Shown here: positions 45,276 through 54,302 of the stretch, piece after piece
Layout of the letters: each line of letters begins with the position of its first letter
Numbering within the stretch: the stretch's first letter is position 1
Assembly (NCBI GenBank): GCA_017463155.1
Contig: JAFTPT010000044.1
Location: forward strand, 59,779-123,778
Length of the DNA stretch: 64,000 nt
Source of the DNA: Blautia sp.
GTDB lineage: Bacteria; Bacillota; Clostridia; Lachnospirales; Lachnospiraceae
Direction of reading: 5' to 3'
Made by a program: the position numbers and the translations under genes
Notes under the pieces: generated by a model
Database searches by the model: none
What the model was told of the DNA's origin: nothing
What the model saw: the letters and a program-made list of their open reading frames with translations, nothing else

Positions 45276-46475
45276 CTATGCTTCCTTAAACATGGATGGG
45301 CAAGAATTTCGGAACAGATTTGTGTAGTAATCATTTTGCACTGAAGCAAATTCGTTCATTTGTTCCTTAGTGACAGCGCAATAATAGAACGTCATTCCCA
45401 GTGAATCCTGCCCCAGGAGATTTTGAACAGCCTTGGGATTGTTGGAAAGATAGAGAGCTACGGATGCAGATGATCTACGCAGGTCGTGCAGATGAAGCTC
45501 TGGACGTCCAATAGCAGCAACAATTTTTTTGAAGTGACGTTCCAGTGTGGAGCGACCAATAGGACCGCCTGTGGGCATAGTACAAATGAGATTGTGTTCA
45601 TTTTCCCACAGTTCAGGGTTTTCTTCCTTCCAGTAGTCACGGATTCTTATTTGGCGTTTGATAATATCAAATGCGATTGCAGGCGGATAAATAGTGTGAG
45701 TTTTATGAGTTTTGGTGTTTGCGATTGACTTTGTCTCATGTCTGTACTGTTGAGATATGACAATTGAACCGGACTCTTCGTGGACAGCATCTTCACAAAG
45801 ACCTAGAATCTCGCCGCGACGAAAAGCGCATAACAGAGTCAACAAGATTGCGTTACCATATCGATCATTAGCACACTCTCGGAACAAAGATTCGATTTGT
45901 TCGGTAGTCAGAATATCATTGTGCTCTATGTGTTTTTCTGGAAGAGATAGATGCTCTGCGGGGTTGGCTGCTATCTGTCCCTCCGTAACAGCTGCTTTCA
46001 TATATCGGTTAAGTAAGCTGTGAAGTTTATGAATAGTGGTAGGATAGAGCCCTTGATCGAAATAAAAATGATCGAAAGCTTGTTGAAAGCGTTCAGCGGT
46101 AATAGCTGGTAGCAGGATCGATCCCAGTTCCTTCACGAGTTTTGTGTGGGCTTGTCTCCACGATCGGATTGTAGTTGGTTCCTGATAGCGGTACATAATA
46201 CCAAAGCAGCGTTCAGCCCACTCATCGAATGGGACAGGATCAGCAGGTAAGGAAGGGTTAGTTTCTTCTTGGCGGAAAAACATATAAGCCTTTGAAACTA
46301 CCTCCTCAATATCTTTTCCGGGAAAATCTTTTTGCATTTTCTTTCCGGGATGCTTTGGATCGTCAATTCTCGTCCGTCCGATGAGATATTGATATAAAGA
46401 ACCGTTCTGCGAATACACGGTTTTTTGGAAAAAAGAGATTTTATGGCCGTATAGGACGATGGGTTCATTTGACAT
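45276..46475 (-). CDS. Tyrosine recombinase/integrase A
   Basis: 399 residues from the ATG at 46475 (MSNEPIVLYG), which has GGAGGAAC upstream; a longer frame to 46541 overlaps the previous gene. The core-binding domain (about 95-185) precedes a catalytic domain with Arg in LLCAFRRGEILGL, HDLRR as the HxxR box, and the nucleophile in MTFYYCAV. The usual GH box reads GQ (LLGQDSLG). It is the last gene of a convergent three-gene set and ends at the terminator beside the truncated epimerase. Confidence 0.88.
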   Translation of the reverse strand: MSNEPIVLYGHKISFFQKTVYSQNGSLYQYLIGRTRIDDPKHPGKKMQKDFPGKDIEEVVSKAYMFFRQEETNPSLPADPVPFDEWAERCFGIMYRYQEPTTIRSWRQAHTKLVKELGSILLPAITAERFQQAFDHFYFDQGLYPTTIHKLHSLLNRYMKAAVTEGQIAANPAEHLSLPEKHIEHNDILTTEQIESLFRECANDRYGNAILLTLLCAFRRGEILGLCEDAVHEESGSIVISQQYRHETKSIANTKTHKTHTIYPPAIAFDIIKRQIRIRDYWKEENPELWENEHNLICTMPTGGPIGRSTLERHFKKIVAAIGRPELHLHDLRRSSASVALYLSNNPKAVQNLLGQDSLGMTFYYCAVTKEQMNEFASVQNDYYTNLFRNSCPSMFKEA

Positions 46476-47442
46476 GGGAATGTTCCTCCAACTGCGAATA
46501 GAAAGGCTGTGTAGACGATGCGACTTCCCGCTGCTCACCACCTACAGCACAATAATACATGTGCAAAATCTGTTGGGGCATAATATACCCCATATATTGC
46601 TGGAGAGCTTTATGATTAACTCCTCGCCTTAATGCGTTGATACAATAGTTTTCCCGAAGTAGTTGTATGTTGAATCCAGGAACACCAGACAGATGACGGA
46701 TTTGGATATTCTCCTGATTAATAAAGCTTTGTTGCAGGCATTTCCCGTCTGGATCATGAAAAATGAGAGAATCTGGGCTATACCATCCGTAGGAGTTTTT
46801 CCACAGGTCAACCTGCATGAGTTGGTTCCTTAAAAAAAACTGGGCTGGATGTGAGAGTATAATCGTTCGGGGCAATCCATATCGGGACATATCAGTAGAA
46901 AGCTTGTATTTGTGGCGGGCACGACAGTATGTAAGGTATTGGTTAACACAAAGAGCAGTTCCGCCGCAGAGAACACTTTCCCGACTTAATCCGAGGAGTT
47001 CGCCTTGACGCATGCCTGTGGTGATAGCTAATCCGTACATGTTTACGAGCGGACTGTATTGAATTAACTTAACAATGCAGGACAACTCTTCATCGGTGAG
47101 AATCTTCTTAGTGTACGCTTGTTCGCTTTTATACTTTATTTTATGACAGGGATTGGAATGAATGAGCTTTTTCAACAAGGCAAGCTCAAACATGTTGGTG
47201 TATATCATTGATGCTCGTGAGACATAAGCATCGGAGAAGACCGCGTTCAGATGACGGAATAAGTCTGTAAAATGTTCTTCTTTGAACTCGCATAATGGCA
47301 ATACTTTTATTTCGTCAGGAGTGCAGTTTTTGAATGTTCTAGTATAGAAGTTTTGAGAGTGGAAGGATAGTTCGTTTTTTCTACTTTGAAGGTAAGCAGA
47401 AAACAGTGCTTCAACGCTTGAATATGGATGCAGATAGGACAT
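46465..47442 (-). CDS. Tyrosine recombinase/integrase B, altered active site
   Basis: 325 residues, start MSYLHPYSS with AGGAGGAA upstream. The first Arg box is intact (ITTGMRQGELLGLS) and the C-terminal Tyr is present (HMYYCAV), but HxxR reads NALR (His to Asn) and the GH box reads MGY. Such changes occur in accessory members of recombinase sets. It overlaps gene A by eleven bases and follows gene C by two bases, so the three are coupled. Overall shape otherwise matches phage-type integrases. Confidence 0.82.
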   Translation of the reverse strand: MSYLHPYSSVEALFSAYLQSRKNELSFHSQNFYTRTFKNCTPDEIKVLPLCEFKEEHFTDLFRHLNAVFSDAYVSRASMIYTNMFELALLKKLIHSNPCHKIKYKSEQAYTKKILTDEELSCIVKLIQYSPLVNMYGLAITTGMRQGELLGLSRESVLCGGTALCVNQYLTYCRARHKYKLSTDMSRYGLPRTIILSHPAQFFLRNQLMQVDLWKNSYGWYSPDSLIFHDPDGKCLQQSFINQENIQIRHLSGVPGFNIQLLRENYCINALRRGVNHKALQQYMGYIMPQQILHMYYCAVGGEQREVASSTQPFYSQLEEHSHVK

Positions 47443-47444
47443 AA

Positions 47445-47792
47445 TTATATTCCTCCTTGATTATGAACTGGCGCTGGCTTCTGCTGTGGTTTCATAGCTT
47501 TTTGAGCAAGCAGAACAGGATTTAACGGGATGAATCCCATTTGCTTTGCATGATGGAAAAAGCAACGGATAGCGGATCGAACGCCGATGACAGAATTGTG
47601 TGACAGATGACTGTTTTCGATACGTTCCAACAAACTGATCATGTCCTGCACAGTTACTTCCGTTAGTTCAACATCACCAAAGTCCTTCAGCAAATGGTTT
47701 ATCAGATTAGAACAGTGAGTTCTGATAGAAATATCATTCATTCTTGACGACAGGCTACGGCGGTACTGGGGATAAAATTCATTGAGAGTCAT
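47445..47792 (-). CDS. Recombinase C: core-binding domain only
   Basis: About 115 residues from ATG 47792 (MTLNEFYPQYRRSLSSR), with GAAAGGATG upstream; an in-frame ATG at 47849 is the alternative. The sequence is an integrase SAM-like DNA-binding domain (THCSNLINHLLKDFG ... VIGVRSAIRCFFHHAKQMGF) with no catalytic domain. Since the gene stops two bases before gene B begins, it may be a built-in third subunit rather than a broken integrase. Confidence 0.75.
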   Translation of the reverse strand: MTLNEFYPQYRRSLSSRMNDISIRTHCSNLINHLLKDFGDVELTEVTVQDMISLLERIENSHLSHNSVIGVRSAIRCFFHHAKQMGFIPLNPVLLAQKAMKPQQKPAPVHNQGGI

Positions 47793-47893
47793 GGGAAACA
47801 TCCTTTCATTTTGTTCGAGAGACATAATTTGTTTCTTAACAATATTCACTCTGAATGACGACTATAGCAACACGGTATGTACCTCCTGAAATG

Positions 47894-48157
47894 CTATGTG
47901 ATGCTCTGGTAATACTCGATCTCATTGCAGCGCAGGATATCGTTGATGGGGATATTCCATAAATGCGACAACAGGACCAGATTATCGATTGACGGCAGGC
48001 TGCGACCGCTCAGCCAATGATAAATGGACTGGACGTTTGCCAATCCAAGAAAGGGTTGAAGGTCTCTTGGCGTGACGGCGTTCTCTCTCATCAGACGTTT
48101 GATGTTTTCAGCTGTTTCTGACTTGCTGATAACGAGAAGTGATGCACATTGGATCAT
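47894..48157 (-). CDS. XRE-like HTH regulator
   Basis: 87 residues from ATG 48157 (MIQCASLLVISKSET), preceded by AAAGGAG at eight bases. A longer GTG start at 48205 overlaps the upstream stop. Its helix-turn-helix (VTPRDLQPFLGLANVQSIYHW, read in two parts) and the LSGRSLPSIDNLVLLSHLW block are those of small Cro-like proteins of mobile elements. It would control the recombinase genes downstream. Confidence 0.78.
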   Translation of the reverse strand: MIQCASLLVISKSETAENIKRLMRENAVTPRDLQPFLGLANVQSIYHWLSGRSLPSIDNLVLLSHLWNIPINDILRCNEIEYYQSIT

Positions 48158-48201
48158 GCTGTTGACTCCTTTCCCTGGGCGAATGCACAAAGAGTTATTG
48201 C

Positions 48202-48525
48202 TCACCCTTTGTTTGAGCGAAGGAAAAGGATCGCAGGAACAGCAGTCAAAAAGCGGATATATTTCTCTGTAAAGGGAAGCTGCAGTTCTGAATAGGATTG
48301 CTCTTCCAGATAAGATGTATACTCCGCTTTCCGGGTGTCGTCATAAGAACGGAAATCGTCATGACAGTATGTCTGAAGAAACCTGTCGTAATGCTTGGCA
48401 GCTGTAAAGAGCACTCTGATGTACGTGCGGGTCACATGATCATTATCCAGTTTCTCCTGGAAGCATTCTTTACAGTACGTTGCTAGATCAGCGTTATAGA
48501 AGGTGTCGAAATTTAAGTACTCCAT
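48202..48525 (-). CDS. Hypothetical protein at the head of the recombinase operon
   Basis: 107 residues from ATG 48525 (MEYLNFDTFYNADL), with GGAGGAGG upstream. It is acidic and helical; no motif is recognised. Its stop overlaps the alternative start of the XRE gene. The order unknown-XRE-recombinase C-B-A on one strand suggests one transcript of a mobile element that runs leftward to the terminator at 45201-45262. Confidence 0.6.
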   Translation of the reverse strand: MEYLNFDTFYNADLATYCKECFQEKLDNDHVTRTYIRVLFTAAKHYDRFLQTYCHDDFRSYDDTRKAEYTSYLEEQSYSELQLPFTEKYIRFLTAVPAILFLRSNKG

Positions 48526-48605
48526 AGTTTGTTCCTCCTCCTTACAGGCATAAGGATAGCAGGATATGGAGTGAGAATTAATACAACGGGAGTGCCGAAT
48601 TTTAA

Positions 48606-49475
48606 ATGTTAGATTGGTTTGCGCAGTTTGTGGAAGAAGCATCAGGATACGGAAAAACGGCGGCTGCGTTTCTGAAAAAACTGCAGGAGCGGGGAGCGGA
48701 AAACGCAGCGGACTTTGAAGACTGCCTGCGTGAAAGCAAGTCGAAGAAGGAAAAGTATAGAGATATCCTGCTTGATTTCTATGAATACTATGAAAGAAAG
48801 ACCGGCGAGAAGATTGAAACTGAGTTAAGGGATAAGATCATCATCGACAACCCTGTTATGCGCAGGATAGAGATCATAAAGTACTTGCAGAACCATAAGA
48901 AAACCACAGCACAGATTGCGGATGTGTTCTTGTTGGATGACCGGACCATACGGGATGATCTTCTGGCTCTTGAAGACGGAATAGAGATTGCAGGAACAGA
49001 GTTGAAGATTGACATCGCCCGTGAAGGCTGGGAAAAGTACATGGAGAATAGCAGACACCCGGTATTCCTGAACCTGGATATGCCAGGGGTTGTTGCTATG
49101 ACAGCAGGCCTTCTTACCGCGGCGGAACATGAGCCATTGTATGCTGATCAGTTCCGAAAAGTGGCGAAAGAAGTATGTTCAGGATTGACTGATTATGCCA
49201 AATGGCGAATCGGGAAGATGGTTGAAAACCTGGAAGAAGTAGAGCTGTACGAACGAACTCTGTCTGATTCTATTATTACCATGATGAAATCTGGCTGTAC
49301 GGGTACAATAGGTGTCCACAGCGAAGGGAAGGATTATCTCTTCTCCGGGTGTGTTATCAGTGGATATGCAGATGGCTATATTGAATTGAACACAGAAAGG
49401 GGAACGAAAAGATTTCCGGTTTCCGATATTTATCTGTGTGAAAGCACATTGGATCGGGAAAGCACACTGATATAA
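48606..49475 (+). CDS. HTH transcriptional regulator with WYL-like C-terminus
   Basis: 289 residues. RRIEIIKYLQNHKKTTAQIADVFLLDDRTIRDDLLAL is a winged HTH of the HTH_11/DeoR kind. The C-terminal part (GCTGTIGVHSEGKDYLFSG ... GYIELNTERGTKRFPVSDI) resembles the WYL ligand-sensing fold. It is transcribed away from the recombinase element, 34 bases before rfbA, and could be the local regulator of the rhamnose genes. The call of the second domain is by eye only. Confidence 0.7.
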   Translation: MLDWFAQFVEEASGYGKTAAAFLKKLQERGAENAADFEDCLRESKSKKEKYRDILLDFYEYYERKTGEKIETELRDKIIIDNPVMRRIEIIKYLQNHKKTTAQIADVFLLDDRTIRDDLLALEDGIEIAGTELKIDIAREGWEKYMENSRHPVFLNLDMPGVVAMTAGLLTAAEHEPLYADQFRKVAKEVCSGLTDYAKWRIGKMVENLEEVELYERTLSDSIITMMKSGCTGTIGVHSEGKDYLFSGCVISGYADGYIELNTERGTKRFPVSDIYLCESTLDRESTLI

Positions 49476-49509
49476 GCCATAGAGACATTAGATTCAAGGA
49501 GGGAAGAAA

Positions 49510-50397
49510 ATGAAAGGCATCGTGCTCGCTGGAGGCTCCGGAACACGCCTCTACCCGCTAACGAAAGTTACCTCAAAACAGCTATTACCTATATACGATA
49601 AACCCATGGTTTACTACCCGCTATCCACGCTTATGCTGGCAGGGATCAAGGATATCCTGATCATCTCCACGCCGGACGATACTCCACGTTTTGAGGCTCT
49701 CCTGGGTGATGGATCGCAGTTTGGAATCAACCTTTCCTATAAGGTACAGCCCTCCCCGGATGGACTGGCTCAGGCCTTTATCCTCGGCGAAGAATTCCTG
49801 GAAGGCGGTCCCGGTGCCATGGTGCTTGGCGATAACATTTTCTATGGAAATGGCTTCAGGAAACTCCTGAGAGCTGCTGTGGAGGATGCGGAAGTGAACG
49901 GCCGCGCCACAGTCTTCGGCTACTATGTGCCAGATCCGGAACGCTTCGGTGTGGTTGAGTTTGATGAAAACGGAAAAGCACTCTCCATTGAGGAGAAACC
50001 GAAGGCACCGAAATCGAACTATGCTGTTACCGGCCTGTACTTCTACCCAGCAGGGGTAGCTAAGAGAGCGGGAGAGGTAAAACCATCAGCGCGCGGCGAG
50101 CTTGAAATCACTACCCTCAACGAGATGTATCTGAAGGACGGGCTTCTGGACGTGCAGCTGCTGGGGCGCGGATTTGCCTGGCTCGATACCGGCACAATGG
50201 CCTCCCTTCTCCAGGCAGCAGAGTTCGTCGAGATGATTCAGTCCAGGCAAGGAATTACAATTTCCGCTCCGGAAGAGATTGCCTACATAAATGGCTGGAT
50301 CGATAAAGAGAGACTGCTAAAATCAGCAGCGGCCTATGGAAAGAGCCCTTACGGGGAGCACCTCAAGGCTGTGGCTGAAGGCAAAGTACGGTACTGA
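49510..50397 (+). CDS. rfbA: Glucose-1-phosphate thymidylyltransferase
   Basis: First step of dTDP-L-rhamnose synthesis: dTTP plus glucose-1-phosphate. 295 residues. [20 protein letters not shown] is the nucleotide loop, DKPMVYYPL the sugar site, and the VLGDNIFYG and LDTGTMASL blocks follow. An AAGGAGGGAA site precedes the ATG. The four rhamnose genes run in the order A-B-D-C. Confidence 0.97.
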   Translation: MKGIVLAGGSGTRLYPLTKVTSKQLLPIYDKPMVYYPLSTLMLAGIKDILIISTPDDTPRFEALLGDGSQFGINLSYKVQPSPDGLAQAFILGEEFLEGGPGAMVLGDNIFYGNGFRKLLRAAVEDAEVNGRATVFGYYVPDPERFGVVEFDENGKALSIEEKPKAPKSNYAVTGLYFYPAGVAKRAGEVKPSARGELEITTLNEMYLKDGLLDVQLLGRGFAWLDTGTMASLLQAAEFVEMIQSRQGITISAPEEIAYINGWIDKERLLKSAAAYGKSPYGEHLKAVAEGKVRY

Positions 50398-50424
50398 ACC
50401 GACGAGAAGGAAAGGATTAAACGT

Positions 50425-51444
50425 ATGACGATATTTGTTACTGGTGGCGCCGGTTTTATTGGCGGAAACTTCATTCACTATCATCTGAAAGAGCATCCGG
50501 AAGACAGGGTTGTGTGCATCGACAAGCTCACCTACGCCGGAAACCTGAGCACCCTCTCTCCCGTGATGGATAACCCTAACTTCCGCTTCTGCAAGTTGGA
50601 CATCTGCGACCGGGAGGGAGTCTTTGCCCTCTTTGAAGAGGAAAAGCCCGATGTTGTCATCAACTTCGCGGCGGAGAGCCATGTGGATCGCAGCATCGAG
50701 AACCCTGGCATCTTCCTGCAGACTAATATTATCGGAACGGCGACTATGATGGACGCCTGCCGTGCGTTTGGCAATGTGAGGTACCATCAGGTTTCCACGG
50801 ACGAGGTCTATGGTGACCTTCCGCTGGATCGGCCGGATCTGTTCTTTACGGAGGAAACGCCGATCCATACGAGCTCCCCGTATAGCTCTTCCAAGGCAGG
50901 AGCGGACCTTCTGGTCCTCGCTTACCTCCGTACATATGGCCTTCCTGTGACGATCAGCCGGTGCTCCAATAACTATGGTCCTTATCATTTTCCGGAGAAG
51001 CTGATCCCTCTCATGATTGCCAACTGCCTGAACGACAAGCCTCTCCCGGTCTATGGTCAGGGCCTGAATGTCCGCGACTGGCTGTACGTAGAGGATCACT
51101 GTAAGGCTATTGACCTGATTGTGAGAAAAGGCCGGATCGGCGAGGTCTACAATGTGGGCGGCCATAACGAAATGGCCAATATCGACATCGTGAAGCTGAT
51201 TGTTCATGAGCTCGGAAAGAGCGAGGACCTCATTACCTACGTAACGGATCGGAAGGGCCACGACATGCGATATGCCATCGACCCCACCAAGATACACAAC
51301 GAGCTGGGTTGGCTTCCGGAGACCAAGTTTGCAGACGGCGTCAAAAAGACGATTCAGTGGTACCTGGATAATAAGCCCTGGTGGGAAGAAATCATCTCCG
51401 GGGAGTACACCAAGTACTACGAGCGGATGTATAAGAACCGCTGA
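50425..51444 (+). CDS. rfbB: dTDP-glucose 4,6-dehydratase
   Basis: Second step of the pathway. 339 residues, extended SDR. TGGAGFIGGNFIHY is the NAD site, STDEVYGDL the active-site Thr/Asp/Glu region, and YSSSKAGADLLV the Tyr/Lys pair. The intact Rossmann start is the natural counterpart of the truncated epimerase at 45136. It is 27 bases after rfbA. Confidence 0.97.
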   Translation: MTIFVTGGAGFIGGNFIHYHLKEHPEDRVVCIDKLTYAGNLSTLSPVMDNPNFRFCKLDICDREGVFALFEEEKPDVVINFAAESHVDRSIENPGIFLQTNIIGTATMMDACRAFGNVRYHQVSTDEVYGDLPLDRPDLFFTEETPIHTSSPYSSSKAGADLLVLAYLRTYGLPVTISRCSNNYGPYHFPEKLIPLMIANCLNDKPLPVYGQGLNVRDWLYVEDHCKAIDLIVRKGRIGEVYNVGGHNEMANIDIVKLIVHELGKSEDLITYVTDRKGHDMRYAIDPTKIHNELGWLPETKFADGVKKTIQWYLDNKPWWEEIISGEYTKYYERMYKNR

Positions 51445-51456
51445 GAGGTTTTAAGC

Positions 51457-51502
51457 CCTCTGTGGGAAAGCACAGAGGATAATAGTCCGGCAGGGATGCC
51501 GG
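51457..51502 (+). other. Two hairpins between rfbB and rfbD
   Basis: CCTCTGTG/CACAGAGG (51457-51464, 51471-51478) and CCGGCA/TGCCGG (51487-51492, 51497-51502). Neither has a T-run. They could slow decay or translation inside the operon; nothing proves it. Confidence 0.6.
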
Positions 51503-51531
51503 AGAAGGGGCCGGTTTAAGGCTGCTAATAT

Positions 51532-51642
51532 TTGAAAGTATTCGTAACAGGTGTAAACGGCCAGCTGGGCCACGATGTGGTCAAGGAACTGCTGCGCCGT
51601 GGCCATACCGCGATTGGGAGCGGGAGCAAAGCAGGTGATTCC
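51532..51642 (+). repeat. Duplicated 5' end of rfbD, in frame
   Basis: 37 codons from a TTG encode MKVFVTGVNGQLGHDVVKEL and 17 more residues, a diverged copy of the true rfbD start that follows. It is in frame with rfbD, so a longer protein with two P-loop-like starts is formally possible. Ribosome binding site evidence favours the downstream ATG. Confidence 0.75.
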
Positions 51643-52569
51643 ATGAAAGTATTTGTAACTGGCGTTGGCGGACAGCTTGGCCATGACGTGGTCAACAACC
51701 TCGTCAGCAGAAACCATGAAGCGGTCGGATCAGATATCCAGGCTGTGTACAGCGGCGTGAATGACGGGAGCGCGGTCGTAACTGCCCCTTACGTGCAGAT
51801 GGACATAACCCAGGCCGACGCGGTGAAGCGCACCATCGAAGAAATAAAACCCGATGTAATCATCCATTGCGCGGCGTGGACGGCGGTTGACGCTGCTGAG
51901 GATGAGGCGAACCGGGAAAAGGTTCATCAGATCAACGCAGTCGGCACTGAGAATATTGCCAGGGCAGCCAAGGCAGTTGATGCCAAGATGGTTTATATCA
52001 GCACGGACTATGTCTTTGACGGCCAGGGGTCAAGACCTTGGGAGCCAGATGATAAATGTTATGCGCCCCTCAATGTCTACGGCCAGAGCAAATTAGACGG
52101 GGAGTTGGCGGTCAGCAGCATCCTGGAGAAGTATTTCATCGTTCGGATCGCCTGGGTATTCGGGCTGAACGGGAAAAACTTCATTAAGACCATGATCAAT
52201 GTCGGGAAAACGCATGATACCGTCCGCGTCGTGAACGACCAGATCGGTACCCCGACATACACCCTCGACCTGGCACGGCTGCTTGTGGATATGGTGGAGA
52301 CCGAGAAATACGGTTACTACCATGCGACAAACTCCGAATCAGAGCCCGGTGGATACATCAGCTGGTACGACTTCTGCGTGGAGTTCTATAAGCAATACGG
52401 ACTGGCCACAAAGGTCATCCCGGTTACGACAGAGGAGTATGGGCTCTCCGTGGCGGCAAGGCCATTTAACAGCAGGCTGGAGAAAAAGAAGCTGGTTGAA
52501 GCGGGATTCCAGCAGCTGCCGACATGGCAGGATGCAGTGAAAAGGTATCTGCAGGAAGCAAAACTGTAA
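51643..52569 (+). CDS. rfbD: dTDP-4-dehydrorhamnose reductase
   Basis: Final step: NADPH reduction to dTDP-L-rhamnose. 308 residues from ATG 51643 (MKVFVTGVGGQLGHDVVNNL), which fits the family; the frame stays open to 51532. Marks are CAAWTAVDAAE, STDYVFDGQGSRPW (active-site Thr/Asp/Tyr region) and VYGQSKLDGE (Tyr/Lys). AGGTGA lies five bases before 51643. The upstream 111 bases are a diverged duplicate of its own start. Confidence 0.93.
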   Translation: MKVFVTGVGGQLGHDVVNNLVSRNHEAVGSDIQAVYSGVNDGSAVVTAPYVQMDITQADAVKRTIEEIKPDVIIHCAAWTAVDAAEDEANREKVHQINAVGTENIARAAKAVDAKMVYISTDYVFDGQGSRPWEPDDKCYAPLNVYGQSKLDGELAVSSILEKYFIVRIAWVFGLNGKNFIKTMINVGKTHDTVRVVNDQIGTPTYTLDLARLLVDMVETEKYGYYHATNSESEPGGYISWYDFCVEFYKQYGLATKVIPVTTEEYGLSVAARPFNSRLEKKKLVEAGFQQLPTWQDAVKRYLQEAKL

Positions 52570-52675
52570 GCGGGCAGCCATCCGCCAAGGGAGTCCAAAG
52601 AGCGATCGGAAAGCCCTTTGGTTTCAAATATCAAGCACCAGCATTAGAAGCATGTAGCAGGAAGGATTATAGAGT

Positions 52676-53281
52676 ATGGGACAGATAACCGTCGAGAGAG
52701 ACGTCAACGGAATTCAGGGGCTGTGTGTGATTACGCCCGCCGTCCATGGGGATTCCAGGGGCTATTTTATGGAGACCTACAGCCAGCGGGACATGGAGGA
52801 GGCAGGCTTTGATATCACCTTCGTCCAGGACAACCAGAGTATGAGCACCAAAGGCGTCCTGCGGGGGCTCCATTTCCAGAAGCATTATCCCCAGACCAAA
52901 CTCGTCCGCGTGATCAAGGGCGAGGTGTTTGACGTTGCTGTCGACCTGCGTGCGGATTCGCCGACCTACGGGCAGTACCATGGAGAACTACTAACGGAAG
53001 AGAATAAGAAGCAGTTTCTGATCCCCAGGGGCTTTGCCCACGGTTTCCTGGTACTCTCGGATACCGCCGAATTCTGCTACAAATGCGATGATTTTTATCA
53101 TGCGAATGATGAAGGCGGCATGGCCTGGAATGACCCGGAAATCGGGATCGTGTGGCCGAAGCTGATCGGCACGTACAATGGAACAGCATCTGCTGAAGGT
53201 TATCTGGTGGACGGCGTGCCGCTGAACCTGAGTGAGAAGGATCAGAAGTGGCTGGGAATTCGGGATACTTTTAAGTTCTGA
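52676..53281 (+). CDS. rfbC: dTDP-4-dehydrorhamnose 3,5-epimerase
   Basis: Third step of the pathway. 201 residues, cupin fold. FVQDNQSMSTKGVLRGLHFQ is the substrate strand with the conserved Arg and His, KGEVFDVAVDLR the active-site Lys/Asp, and IPRGFAHGFLVLSD the second His strand. AGGAAGGA precedes the ATG. It ends the rhamnose cluster. Confidence 0.96.
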   Translation: MGQITVERDVNGIQGLCVITPAVHGDSRGYFMETYSQRDMEEAGFDITFVQDNQSMSTKGVLRGLHFQKHYPQTKLVRVIKGEVFDVAVDLRADSPTYGQYHGELLTEENKKQFLIPRGFAHGFLVLSDTAEFCYKCDDFYHANDEGGMAWNDPEIGIVWPKLIGTYNGTASAEGYLVDGVPLNLSEKDQKWLGIRDTFKF

Positions 53282-53319
53282 TCAAACCAGCAATTGATTT
53301 AGAAAAATGGAGGGAAGTA

Positions 53320-53371
53320 CCCACAAAATGGCTTCTCCCACGACTTCTTGTGAAGGAGTTACTTTTGTGGG
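53320..53371. repeat. Hairpin after rfbC
   Basis: CCCACAAAA (53320-53328) with TTTTGTGGG (53363-53371), a nine-base stem with a 34-base loop that can fold further. It lies 38 bases after rfbC and could serve as its terminator. The remaining gap to 53669 has no gene I can support, although the frame upstream of the XRE start is open from 53430. Confidence 0.55.
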
Positions 53372-53669
53372 CGGTCTCCTGTCTAAGAATAAATACCGCA
53401 AACCGGCCATTCTATGCACAAAAGCGTGAGTGGTACGGCAAGTAAGCACAGACAGAGGAATGTTTGTTTTTAACCTGCGGTTAGCAAACTCCTCCCAGCA
53501 TAGCGATTATACTGCTTTTTTTCAACCTACAAACTTTCCAATCTGGGGAATGGATTTATCAGGTTGGGGAATGGAGACGGAAACAGATAGTAAACATTGC
53601 GAAGTAGAACAGATTGAGGATACCAGTCGCTTATACGGGTCGGACGAAAACCTGGAAAGGACGGTATCG

Positions 53670-53948
53670 ATGAAAACCATTGGTGAACAAATCCGATTCT
53701 ATCGGTTACAGAAGAACTGGACGCAGGAAGACCTTGGAAAAAGGACCATGATCAGCAACAGCACCATCAGTCTCTATGAGAATAATGCACGGCCAGTGCC
53801 AGCGGATGTGGTTATTACGATTTGCAGGGCATTGGATGTAACTCCGAATACTCTGCTGGACTATGAAAAGCCCGGTGAGAACAAGCAAAAGCTGCTGAAT
53901 GAGGCAACGACGCTCATTGGCAATCTTTACGACAAGTACATGAGATAA
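53670..53948 (+). CDS. XRE-family HTH regulator
   Basis: 92 residues from ATG 53670 (MKTIGEQIRFYRLQKNWTQE), with GGAAAGGA eight bases upstream. The frame is open to 53430, but that part is not like a protein of this family. Helix-turn-helix: WTQEDLGKRTMISNSTISLYE. It probably represses the mobile module to its right. The module then continues on the plus strand to about 63.8 kb. Confidence 0.85.
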   Translation: MKTIGEQIRFYRLQKNWTQEDLGKRTMISNSTISLYENNARPVPADVVITICRALDVTPNTLLDYEKPGENKQKLLNEATTLIGNLYDKYMR

Positions 53949-54043
53949 CACCGGTCGGCCCGTATAAGCCCTCCGGGGGAAAGAAATAGAGAAGAGTTTT
54001 TGCAGCAGAAGGCTGATTTACCAAGGAAAAGGAGCGTGATCAC

Positions 54044-54247
54044 ATGAGAAAATGTCCCATCTGCGGCCTGGAGTATACATCTCCTCCCGCGGTTTCCCGG
54101 ATAGATAACAAAACACCGATATGTCCATCCTGTGGTGTTCGGCAGGCGTTGTCTGCTGCCGGAATAGATGCAGATGTGCAGAATGACATCGTCAGCCTGA
54201 TAGAAACAAATCAGGCAGAATATGAGGGACATGCAGCAGTGAACTGA
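54044..54247 (+). CDS. Small zinc-finger protein
   Basis: 67 residues, MRKCPICGLEYTSPPAVSRI start, with CxxC pairs at KCPIC and ICPSCG forming a zinc ribbon. AAAGGAGCG precedes the ATG. Short proteins of this type recur in Clostridia mobile elements next to XRE regulators. The function is unknown. Confidence 0.75.
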   Translation: MRKCPICGLEYTSPPAVSRIDNKTPICPSCGVRQALSAAGIDADVQNDIVSLIETNQAEYEGHAAVN

Positions 54248-54302
54248 AAACAGGATGCCTCAAAAAGCAGGCAGAAAGGAAGGTCAGGACAACTAAAATC
54301 CA

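Noticed and set aside
53430-53669. N-terminal extension of the XRE regulator
   Set aside because: The start at 53670 has a good ribosome binding site and the upstream part does not resemble an XRE protein.
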